A stretch of DNA of 64,000 nt from Planctomycetaceae bacterium (GTDB lineage: Bacteria > Planctomycetota > Planctomycetia > Planctomycetales > Planctomycetaceae): assembly GCA_041398825.1 (NCBI GenBank), contig JAWKTX010000006.1:186001-250000 (forward strand), read 5' to 3'. The position numbers and the translations under genes are program-made. The notes beneath the pieces are model-generated. The model saw only the letters and a list, made by a program, of their open reading frames with translations. It had not been told where the DNA came from and made no database searches. Shown one piece after another: positions 46,068 through 54,169 of the stretch (the stretch's first letter is position 1; every line of letters starts with the position of its first letter).

Positions 46068-46223
46068 ATCTTCTTCTTGCCACGTTGAGGCTCCCGGTGA
46101 ACCCTTCCTGATTCTGCAGAACAAGCGATACCGGGATTGAGTCTGGGTGGTTCTGTGAAGTGCCGACGAATCTCCGCCTGAGAAGAGTTTACGCAACAGG
46201 ATGCATCCCGCTAAGCTCCGCCC

Positions 46224-47432
46224 ATGCAATGCTCGTATTTTCAGCAGGGGATTTGTCGATCCTGCTCGCAACTCGATAAACCCTATCACCAAACGGTGAC
46301 GACCAAACATCACGCGCTGGCTGCACTGTTTCCTGACGTCCGCATTCAGGACTTCCGAATCAGTGAAGCCGCAGGGGCACGTATCCGTGCCAGGATAGCC
46401 ATCAGTGGCAGTATAGCGGCGCCGGAGTTTGGTTTTCTGGATCAAACTCGAAAACTTGTGGCTGTGGATCAGTGCCCGCTGCACCATCCTCGCATTAACG
46501 GGCTCATTGAATCTCTGAAGCCGTTGATTGCTGAATATCGTCTGCATCCCTGGTCGGTTACGACAGGGAAAGGCGAGCTGCGGCATATCATCGTCACGGT
46601 CTCTCCTCTGGACGGGCGGATGATGCTTCAGTTCGTCCTTCGTTCCCGCGAGGCTGTCGATCGTATTCGCAGCCTGTGGCGCTGCCACAGGGACAACGTT
46701 CTGTCATCGGTGGATGTGCTGTCGGTTAATCTGCAGCCTGGTCGAACTTCACAGCTGACCGGTGATACAGAAATCCCGATCTCTGACTCAAGTGAGTTTC
46801 GGATTCTCTATCAGCTATCGGAAGACCAGACCAGCACAGATTCCAACGAAGCCTCCGCGGTTGGGCTGTATTACGGACCGCAGAGTTTTGTTCAGACAAA
46901 CCATGCGGTTGCGACCCGGTTGTACTGCGAAGCTCGCAACATTCTGCAATCCCACGGATGTACTCGGGTGCTCGATGTGTATTGTGGTGTCGGGGCGTTT
47001 TCATTACTGGCGATCGGCGGCCAGAATCAGGATGGCAGAGGCGTGTCGATACACGGATTCGACATTTCCGAGGATTCCATTCACTGTGCCCAACGATCTG
47101 CCGTTGCCATAAAGAACCTGGAAACACATTTTGAAGTGGCTGATGCAGCGACCTGCCAGGCGACACGGACGAGCTTTTCGACAGACAGCAATGGTTCAGC
47201 ATTCGACGCGGTCATCTGTAACCCACCAAGGCGAGGACTTGATGAAGGGGTCCTTCAGTTACTTGACCGCACGCCGGCACCAATGGTGTTGTATTCCAGC
47301 TGCAATCCCATGACTCTGGCTCGGGATCTGGTGCGGCTTTCAGGAACCTATCGCTTCGAACAACTGACGCCATTCGACATGTTTCCATTTTCGGAACACA
47401 TGGAAGTACTGGCCGTTGGGTTCGCTCGATGA
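46224..47432 (+). CDS. rlmC: 23S rRNA (uracil-5-)-methyltransferase RlmC-like
   Basis: A 402-residue RNA m5U methyltransferase of the TrmA/RlmC/RlmD family. The four cluster cysteines are C3, C11, C14 and C84 (MQCSYFQQGICRSCSQ and VDQCPLHH), and there is no TRAM domain before them, which points to RlmC rather than RlmD. The SAM site is VLDVYCGVGAFSLLA and the catalytic Cys is in YSSCNPMTLARDL. Expected target is m5U747 of 23S rRNA in proteobacteria; the planctomycete target is inferred. ATG 46224 has the family's exact N-terminus. Confidence 0.85.
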   Translation: MQCSYFQQGICRSCSQLDKPYHQTVTTKHHALAALFPDVRIQDFRISEAAGARIRARIAISGSIAAPEFGFLDQTRKLVAVDQCPLHHPRINGLIESLKPLIAEYRLHPWSVTTGKGELRHIIVTVSPLDGRMMLQFVLRSREAVDRIRSLWRCHRDNVLSSVDVLSVNLQPGRTSQLTGDTEIPISDSSEFRILYQLSEDQTSTDSNEASAVGLYYGPQSFVQTNHAVATRLYCEARNILQSHGCTRVLDVYCGVGAFSLLAIGGQNQDGRGVSIHGFDISEDSIHCAQRSAVAIKNLETHFEVADAATCQATRTSFSTDSNGSAFDAVICNPPRRGLDEGVLQLLDRTPAPMVLYSSCNPMTLARDLVRLSGTYRFEQLTPFDMFPFSEHMEVLAVGFAR

Positions 47433-47519
47433 TAAGAGACGTGGAGTCACGCTGATTATTGGCCGCCATTCCGCTCCATGATACGGGCTGGGCTACCCAC
47501 CGATGGCGTACGATATCGC

Positions 47520-48260
47520 TCAGCCGAACAAGTCATCGGAAAAAGGATGCAGATTCTTCAGCCCACCCTTCGTTGGCAAAGCGTTGACGAATAATTCCGC
47601 CAGCCGGAAGTCCTCCGGTGTGGTGATTTTGATGTTCATGGGCCATCCATCGACGACGAAGACTGCATGCCCGAATTGTTCGACGACTGATGCATCATCT
47701 GTGGTCGCCGTCAGGTCTTTGCAGGCAGAATATGCATCCAGAAGCAGCGATTTCTTAAAAACTTGCGGTGTCTGCGCCTGAACGAGGCTGGTCCGGTCAA
47801 CCGTCTCAGAAATGCTGTTCCGCGGTGTCAGACGTTTCACTGTGCTGCTGATTGGCAATCCGGGAATTGCGGCTCCGAATTTTCGAGCTGCATCAAAAAC
47901 GCTGTCGATCCACTGTTTTGTCAGTAACGGTCTGGCTGCATCATGGACCGCGACAAATTCAGCCTGATCAGCTACCACTTTCAATCCGTTTTCTACACTT
48001 TCTGCACGGGTCTTCCCGCCTTCCACGAGTGTCAGTGTCATGAATGCCAGGTTCGCGCGGAACTGTTCTTTGAACCATTCGATATCGTCGGGGCTCACGA
48101 CCAGAATGGTCTGACAAACGTCCGGATGGTTTGCAAAATGTTCTGCCGTGCGGACCCAGACGGGGCGTCCCTTCAGTTCAACGAATGGCTTTTTCCTTCG
48201 AAACCCACTGAATCGACTGCTTTGCCCTGCGGCAGGAAGGATGACGGCAAATTTTGACAT
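47520..48260 (-). CDS. ispD: 2-C-methyl-D-erythritol 4-phosphate cytidylyltransferase IspD
   Basis: A 246-residue nucleotidyltransferase of the MEP isoprenoid pathway that makes CDP-ME from MEP and CTP. The N-terminus AVILPAAGQSSRFSGFRRKK has the CTP-binding loop, VAVHDAARPLL the metal and ribose block, and QAQTPQVFKK and TDDASVVEQFGHAVFVVDG are typical. ATG 48260 matches the family start and has AGGCGA upstream; an in-frame ATG at 48323 does not. It is in the same orientation as the RraA-like gene, 59 bases away. The partner ispF is not in the window. Confidence 0.9.
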   Translation of the reverse strand: MSKFAVILPAAGQSSRFSGFRRKKPFVELKGRPVWVRTAEHFANHPDVCQTILVVSPDDIEWFKEQFRANLAFMTLTLVEGGKTRAESVENGLKVVADQAEFVAVHDAARPLLTKQWIDSVFDAARKFGAAIPGLPISSTVKRLTPRNSISETVDRTSLVQAQTPQVFKKSLLLDAYSACKDLTATTDDASVVEQFGHAVFVVDGWPMNIKITTPEDFRLAELFVNALPTKGGLKNLHPFSDDLFG

Positions 48261-48319
48261 GCTGATCGCCTGGAAGCTAAATCCCCGAAATGTGCATGGT
48301 TCTGAACTTACGATTGGAA

Positions 48320-49057
48320 TCACGCATCGGATGCTGCGCGTGACACGCGTTTGCGTATTGCAGAAAACTGGTCCGCCATTGCCATTCTCGCCTTCGTAAA
48401 GCCTTCCGGCGATTTATCTGAAGTGCGAACGTAATCCAGAACAATCTTCTCAGCCAGAATGAGCTCGCGGCAGACCTGAGCAATCTCTGAAGCGATGTCC
48501 AGTGGAATGGTTGTCACGCCATTGCAATCCCCGTGAATCAATGTGCCCTGATGAATGGTGGTGCCACCAACTGAAACTTCGACGCCAACATCCATGATGT
48601 GGCAGTATCCATGCGAACAACAGGTTCCACTGGTAAACACAGGAAAACCAATGGCTCTTACCTGGTCCAGGTCCCGCCCTGTGCCGGAGGTGATCAGCCC
48701 GACGGCTCCAAAGTTCTGATAGGTGGTGCACATCACTTCACCGAACGTTGCCGCAACTGACGGTGCATCAAGATCCTGAAATATTATCACAGGTGGGCCA
48801 GGTAGCGCTTCGAATGCCTTCAGCTGTCCATCGATGCCAGCGTAGGAAGAACCAGCTGGTGGGGCCTGTTGCGCGCGAAATGTGGATGTCAGCGCGTATC
48901 CCACCAGTGGGGGCATCTCCGGAAAACAGCTGCGAATGCTGGAGTTAATGTACCCGGATGTTCGCGGCCTGACATCGAACAGCTCGATGGCATTACAGAT
49001 GGTGGGCGTGTCGAACTCACGGAGTTCCTTCAATTGGCTGCTGGAAAGCGCACTCAC
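48320..49057 (-). CDS. RraA-like (4-hydroxy-4-methyl-2-oxoglutarate aldolase fold) family protein
   Basis: A 245-residue RraA/dimethylmenaquinone-methyltransferase-like protein. TSGTGRDLDQVRAIGFPVF and IHGDCNGVTTIPLD contain the conserved metal and acid residues of the aldolase fold, and DTPTICNAIELF is the usual N-terminal helix. I chose GTG 49057 because AAGGA lies 8 bases upstream; the longer frame starts with TTG at 49168, right at the aminotransferase stop. The family includes RNase E inhibitors and 2-oxo acid aldolases; I cannot choose a reaction. Its tandem placement with a class V aminotransferase suggests a metabolic role. Confidence 0.78.
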   Translation of the reverse strand: MSALSSSQLKELREFDTPTICNAIELFDVRPRTSGYINSSIRSCFPEMPPLVGYALTSTFRAQQAPPAGSSYAGIDGQLKAFEALPGPPVIIFQDLDAPSVAATFGEVMCTTYQNFGAVGLITSGTGRDLDQVRAIGFPVFTSGTCCSHGYCHIMDVGVEVSVGGTTIHQGTLIHGDCNGVTTIPLDIASEIAQVCRELILAEKIVLDYVRTSDKSPEGFTKARMAMADQFSAIRKRVSRAASDA

Positions 49058-49168
49058 ACGACTGTTCCTTCGAAGAGATGTGTACAGAATCAGTTCACGA
49101 GTCCCATTCCACGACAACAACGATCCTGCCAGGGGCGACTCATCTTGCTGCGCGTGTCCTGCCGACAA

Positions 49169-50419
49169 TCATAATGAAATCGCTTCCAGCAATCGCCTGA
49201 TATCGGCCTCTGTTGTGTACAGATGCGCCGAGATGCGTAGATATCGGTGTCCATTCCACGAAGCTACCGGGATTTCGATGCCGAAATCCTTTCGCAACGA
49301 CAACTGCAGGGGATCCGGGTGCCCATGATATCCGGGTTTCCAACCATCAGGCTGCGGCAATTCCATGCCACACATGCTCACGTAAGTATCAGGCGCGGGA
49401 TTGAAGAAAGGTCCGGTGTGCGGATGCTTCAGCAACTCGCTGCGTGCCATCGTTACCAGTCGATGTGCGTGGCTGCGAAATGTTTGAAGTCGCTCTGGCG
49501 TGAAGAAGTCAATTGCTGCGCCAATTGCCAGTAAGGCGGCCGGGTCCCGTGTTCCCAGCCAGTTGATGCGGTCCTGCCAGGAAGCGGCTCGGCCGGCGAT
49601 GCTGCCACCCCAGCTGACAACCGGGCAACGCACTTTTCCATGGTGCCGTGGGTGCACCCAGAGAAAGCCACTTCCAAACGGAGCGCAAAGCCATTTGTGG
49701 CAACTGGCACAATAAAAATCGCAACCAATGTCCTCCATGAAAATGTCCAGCATGGCTACGGCATGCGGTCCGTCAATGCAGACCAGAACACCATGACGCT
49801 GTGCCATCCGGCAGATGGCCTTCACCGGGAGTATGCAGGACGTTGCCGAAGTGACATGGCTGACAACAATCAGTCGTGTTCGGGGTGTGATTCGTCTTTC
49901 GATGGCGTCGACAATTTCGGATTCGGAGTCTTCCGTCGTTGTTTTGTCCCTGGTTGATCCCAGGGACAACGGAATCTCTACCGACTGCAGTCTGGCGCCG
50001 GTACTCTGACATTTTCTGCTCCAGATGTTTCGGACAGCACCATACTCATGATCCGTGAGAAGAACTTCGTCTCCGGCGCCCAGCACGACAGAATCTGCAA
50101 CGACGTTCATTGCGACCGTCGCATTGTCAATCAAAGCCAGTCGCTCTGGTTTGGTGTGCAGAAAGCCCGCCAGCTTTGCGGCAGTGATCTCCAGATGTTC
50201 TTCCATCTCCTGACAGAAGAATCGCATCGGCTGCCGTTCGAGCCTTTCCGTCCATTCGTTTCGAGCTTTCTGTACGGGCAGAGGAGATGGCCCGAAAGAT
50301 CCGTGATTGAGATAAACGGTGTCCGGATCCAGATTCCAGAACGATCGCAATTGCTCAACGGATTCTGTACTTGTCGACGGTTCTGTACGGGATCCGGATT
50401 CGATTGTCTCGTGCGTCAT
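49169..50419 (-). CDS. Class V aminotransferase, isopenicillin-N-epimerase-like
   Basis: A 416-residue PLP enzyme of fold type I, class V. FWNLDPDTVYLNHGSFGPSP at the N-terminus is typical of isopenicillin-N-epimerase-like members. The PLP lysine lies in CASCHKWLCAPFGSGFLWV, and IDGPHAVAMLDI has the cofactor Asp. ATG 50419 is chosen because GAGGAAG is about 11 bases upstream; the first in-frame ATG is at 50443. The substrate cannot be told, and desulfurase or racemase activity is equally possible. It precedes the RraA-like gene and ispD on the same strand. Confidence 0.82.
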   Translation of the reverse strand: MTHETIESGSRTEPSTSTESVEQLRSFWNLDPDTVYLNHGSFGPSPLPVQKARNEWTERLERQPMRFFCQEMEEHLEITAAKLAGFLHTKPERLALIDNATVAMNVVADSVVLGAGDEVLLTDHEYGAVRNIWSRKCQSTGARLQSVEIPLSLGSTRDKTTTEDSESEIVDAIERRITPRTRLIVVSHVTSATSCILPVKAICRMAQRHGVLVCIDGPHAVAMLDIFMEDIGCDFYCASCHKWLCAPFGSGFLWVHPRHHGKVRCPVVSWGGSIAGRAASWQDRINWLGTRDPAALLAIGAAIDFFTPERLQTFRSHAHRLVTMARSELLKHPHTGPFFNPAPDTYVSMCGMELPQPDGWKPGYHGHPDPLQLSLRKDFGIEIPVASWNGHRYLRISAHLYTTEADIRRLLEAISL

Positions 50420-50641
50420 TGGGATCGTTACTTCCTCGATCATTGCGAAATGCTCATCTCATCGGACTCCTGAAAATGTCTCGCGTACCGGAACTGTTTC
50501 ATTACTGGCAATGAGAGGTGGATTACGAAACTGAGTTGCGAGCCTGATGCAGGTCGGTAGCATGCCGAAAGAGTTTATGGGTTCTGAAGTGGACTCAGTA
50601 CAGATTTGCCACCGCCGCTGCCAAAAGTCTCACGGAAATTG

Positions 50642-51469
50642 ATGCAAATGAACTTTGACGACGAGAAGATTGCCTTCATTGGAGCGGGCCAGATGGCAAC
50701 CGCGCTGGCGTCCGGGTTTGCCAGGAGTTTCGTCCTACCAACGGCAATCAGTGCCTGCGATCCATCCGAGGAGGCACGAGAGCGTTTTCTGTCTGCGGTG
50801 GGTGACGGCGTGAAAATATCGGGGGTGATGGGCGACGTGGTCAGCGATGCAACCATTGTTTTCCTCGCCGTCAAGCCGCAGGTCATGTTTGCGGCCCTTG
50901 AGGAACTGTCGACTTCAGTAACGCCGGATCATCTGGTCGTTTCAATTGCCGCAGGAATTCCCCTGAAGCAACTGGAATCGCGAATGCCGAGTGGAACTCG
51001 TGTCATTCGGGTGATGCCAAACACACCATGCCTGGTCGGTAAAGGTGCCAGTGGAATCAGTGCCGGAAAGCATGCGACTCCAGGCGACGTGGAACTGATC
51101 ACCACTCTGTTGCAGACCGCCGGGTTGGCCGAAGTATTCCCGGAATCTCTTCTGGACGCAGTGACAGGCCTTTCGGGTAGCGGGCCAGCATATGCATTTC
51201 AGATCATCGAAGCGTTGAGCGATGGTGGAGTGAAAGTGGGACTGCCACGCGCTGCAGCCACTCGTCTGGCTGCTCAGACATTATTAGGTGCGGCAGAGAT
51301 GGTGCTTCGTACGGGCCGCCATCCTGCAGAATTAAAAGATGGTGTGACCAGTCCCGGCGGAACCACAATTGCGGCCCTTCATGCGCTGGAACAGGGGGGG
51401 CTGCGCGCGGCATTAATGGACGCCGTGGAAGCGTCAACAGTTCGCTCAAGAGAACTGGGGGCCGGATAG
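50642..51469 (+). CDS. proC: Pyrroline-5-carboxylate reductase ProC
   Basis: A 275-residue enzyme for the last step of proline synthesis, reducing pyrroline-5-carboxylate with NAD(P)H. It starts with the Rossmann IAFIGAGQMATALASGFA, then VFLAVKPQVM, VIRVMPNTPCLVGKGASGIS and the C-terminal signature ELKDGVTSPGGTTIAALHAL. Length is normal. ATG 50642 is preceded by ACGGAAATTG; a TTG upstream at 50606 gives an unlikely extension. It is divergent from the aminotransferase gene. Confidence 0.93.
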   Translation: MQMNFDDEKIAFIGAGQMATALASGFARSFVLPTAISACDPSEEARERFLSAVGDGVKISGVMGDVVSDATIVFLAVKPQVMFAALEELSTSVTPDHLVVSIAAGIPLKQLESRMPSGTRVIRVMPNTPCLVGKGASGISAGKHATPGDVELITTLLQTAGLAEVFPESLLDAVTGLSGSGPAYAFQIIEALSDGGVKVGLPRAAATRLAAQTLLGAAEMVLRTGRHPAELKDGVTSPGGTTIAALHALEQGGLRAALMDAVEASTVRSRELGAG

Positions 51470-51786
51470 ATGGAAGTCAGGAAATCGAGCTGACTTCTGC
51501 AGGTGCGGCTGTCTGGCCTTCCCCTAATGAAACGTCCGGAATCCTCCGGACGAAAATTCGCGACGCTGCGATGTGTCAGCGATGTCCAGTTACTGCGCTC
51601 ATTCGGTTTGATCCGATGGGTGGGATTTCACTATTCCAGATGCGCTGAATCTAAGGATTGTTGCAGTCAACGGACGTTAGAGTTTCTCACCAATCTACCG
51701 ACATCGTGTTTCAGAATGGCATACATTTGTTTGAAGCGACCGATCGTCAATTGTTGATTTGATGCCGCACCTGGCAGTTCTGCCGT
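51470..51786. other. Intergenic region after proC with two perfect hairpins
   Basis: GAAGTCAG (51473-51480) pairs with CTGACTTC (51490-51497), and CGTCCGGA (51533-51540) pairs with TCCGGACG (51545-51552) with a 4-base loop. Neither has a T-tract on the plus strand; the second has TTTC on the minus strand. They may help end the proC transcript or stabilise RNA. No gene is supported in the remaining bases up to the signalling gene. Confidence 0.45.
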
Positions 51787-53967
51787 GTGAACTCAGTCGA
51801 CACAGCCAATTCGAGCAAAACCTTGTCTGCAACGAAGTCGAGTACCAGCATTTTTTCTGGCGGATGTGCGGGGTTAGCCCCAGCCGTCCCAACGGATACG
51901 TGCGCGATTCTCTCGAACCTTCTGCATATTTCAGATGACGCTTTGCGGCAGAGCAATGGTAGTGACATTGAATGCATTCCGCGGTCGATCTTATCGATGC
52001 TGCTCAAAGCCATGCAGTTGCGAGACCCCTCGACTCTGACCCATTGTCAGCGTATCGCGGCCATTTCGAGTGGTGTCGCGAGACTTCTGGGTTGGGATGA
52101 CGAACAACGACGTCAGCTGGAAACCGCGGCGCTGCTTCACGATCTCGGCAAGATTGGAATTCCTGAGCACATCCTGAAAAAGCCAGGCAAGCTCAGCAGC
52201 GAAGAATACGACTTTGTTCTTCTGCATCATCATGCGGCCGTCAATCTCCTGCAGGCATTTCAGACGCATCCCACAGTTGTGTCGATGTTGTCTATGCTTT
52301 ACCACAATTTCGATGGTGGAAGCATTGTTGTCGACATGGAAGCGATCCCACAGGATCTTCCTCTGGGAGCACGTATTCTGGCAGTTGCGGATGCTTACGA
52401 TTCACTTAATTCTGCCAAGCCGTACCGCCGTGGGATGACTCACCAGGAAGTGATGGCGGTGCTCGAGGAAAAATCGGGCAGTCGATACGACGGCAATGTC
52501 GTTAGAACGCTGGCCCGATGGTACGAACTGGAAGGCGACACCTTATTTCGGCATACGGAACCGTTTCAGCAGAATGAACCGTCAGGCGACTTGGGAGGTG
52601 AACTCCGAAACAGCATCGTATTGCTGTCTCAGGTGGTCAATACGCTGTACCAGTTTCAGCAATTGTACGACGGCTACTTCCTGCTCGATTCCAGAGGCAG
52701 ATATTGCATCTGGAGTGACGGAATGCCGGGAATGACCGGGCATACCCTGCATAAAATGCTTGGTCGATCATGGCAGCCGACCGACGTGCAGTTGCGTTCG
52801 CTGACAGAAGATAAAGACGCCCCGGCGTCGCTGGATGAGTCTGCTGTCGGGCAGGTCATGAAGAACAACCGCGCACAGTTTTCGAGCCAGTTGCTGAAGA
52901 ACAGCGAATCCCGACACTTCAAAGTCGACGTGTATACCATTCCAATTTCAGATCACTCCGGCAATCCGTTCGGTGCGATTCAGTTGCTTCGCAACAAGAG
53001 TGGTGTCCGGCGGCAAAGCCGCGAATATGTAGAATTAAAACTGGCTGCGACGCGGGATGCTCTGACCGGTGTTGCAAATCGAGGGCAGTTGGAAACTCAG
53101 CTGCGACACTTGCTGGAAGATTTTCACGCGCATGAGGGCACTCGGAATCTGAGTGTCATTTTTCTTGACGTCGATAAATTCAAAGGGATCAACGACACAT
53201 ACGGACACCAGACAGGTGATGAAGTGCTCGTCGATCTCACGCGGTTGCTGCAGCACGAAACCTACTCTGGCGAATCCATCGGACGATACGGTGGTGAAGA
53301 GTTTGTTGTGCTTTGCCCGGATACCGACCTGCCATCAACTGTTCGACGAGCCGAACGTCTGCGCCAGGCGATTCAAAAGAGTTCCATTGGTGGGGTGAGC
53401 ACCTTAAATGTTACCTCTTCTTTCGGCGTCTCAACTGCTCGTCTGGGTGACACCGTGCAGACTCTGCTGGAACGAGCTGATAATTGCCTTTACCGAGCGA
53501 AGGAAACCGGACGAAACCGCACCTGTTGGGAAGGACAGGACGAGACTGTTGAGGAAGAGCCGCAGGAGGAGGAATCTCCCTATTTCAACACGGTGAATGG
53601 CGTGTTTACGTTCAACGACCAGATTGAAGTAGCCACCTCACTCGAACTGACCGCGATGAAGCTTCATGCGTTCATCCGTGAATATCAGGTCATCATTCAG
53701 CATCAGGACCATGGAAACATTAAGTTTCGCATGGGGGCTCTTGGTTTCACTCGGCGGTGGGGTGGCTCAAAGGATCGGCAGCCACTGGATGTTGAACTGA
53801 AGTTCGAATCCGCCCGGATCGTCAGCAAGATTGATGGAAAGCCACGAACGCAGCGCCGCGTGGTTGTCACGGCAATTCCGCATGGTCGGGCTCCGGATAT
53901 GACGACGTTTGCAACACGCTGCGGAATCCTGATCCGAGAATTGCGAGCTTACCTCCTTGGGTCTTAA
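51787..53967 (+). CDS. HD-GYP-like and GGDEF signalling protein
   Basis: A 726-residue protein. Residues about 65-230 are an HD-GYP-like phosphohydrolase with HDLGKIGIPEHIL (His118, Asp119) and ILAVADAYDSL; the GYP motif reads YHNFDGGSIV at 172-181 and is degenerate. A PAS-like middle leads to the GGDEF domain: DALTGVANRGQLE, FLDVDKFKGINDTYGHQTGD and the active-site RYGGEEF. GGDEF domains make cyclic di-GMP; HD-GYP domains degrade it. The final 110 residues (from about FNDQIEVATSL) match nothing I know. The start is GTG 51787 with a weak site, so it is uncertain. Confidence 0.8.
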   Translation: MNSVDTANSSKTLSATKSSTSIFSGGCAGLAPAVPTDTCAILSNLLHISDDALRQSNGSDIECIPRSILSMLLKAMQLRDPSTLTHCQRIAAISSGVARLLGWDDEQRRQLETAALLHDLGKIGIPEHILKKPGKLSSEEYDFVLLHHHAAVNLLQAFQTHPTVVSMLSMLYHNFDGGSIVVDMEAIPQDLPLGARILAVADAYDSLNSAKPYRRGMTHQEVMAVLEEKSGSRYDGNVVRTLARWYELEGDTLFRHTEPFQQNEPSGDLGGELRNSIVLLSQVVNTLYQFQQLYDGYFLLDSRGRYCIWSDGMPGMTGHTLHKMLGRSWQPTDVQLRSLTEDKDAPASLDESAVGQVMKNNRAQFSSQLLKNSESRHFKVDVYTIPISDHSGNPFGAIQLLRNKSGVRRQSREYVELKLAATRDALTGVANRGQLETQLRHLLEDFHAHEGTRNLSVIFLDVDKFKGINDTYGHQTGDEVLVDLTRLLQHETYSGESIGRYGGEEFVVLCPDTDLPSTVRRAERLRQAIQKSSIGGVSTLNVTSSFGVSTARLGDTVQTLLERADNCLYRAKETGRNRTCWEGQDETVEEEPQEEESPYFNTVNGVFTFNDQIEVATSLELTAMKLHAFIREYQVIIQHQDHGNIKFRMGALGFTRRWGGSKDRQPLDVELKFESARIVSKIDGKPRTQRRVVVTAIPHGRAPDMTTFATRCGILIRELRAYLLGS

Positions 53968-53989
53968 GTCAACGCTGAAGAACAAACGC

Positions 53990-54038
53990 AAAACCGGTTG
54001 ACCGATACCATGGTATTCAGTCAACCGGTTTTATTTTT
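53990..54038 (+). terminator. Rho-independent terminator with palindromic loop
   Basis: AAAACCGGTTGA (53990-54001) and TCAACCGGTTTT (54021-54032) form a perfect 12-bp stem, followed by TTTTATTTTT. The loop contains the 12-bp palindrome ATACCATGGTAT (54005-54016). It lies between convergent genes, and the minus strand also has a T-rich tail, so it may stop both. Confidence 0.85.
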
Positions 54039-54169
54039 GGTTTCAGACTTGCTGACACCCATTCTGGTGGTGACATCAGGTTCTCCTCTTGAGATCTCGA
54101 AAATTAAATCCGCGGCAGTAGCCGGAACGGACCATCCTGGTCCATCCGTGCCGGTGATCGGCTTTCGGT

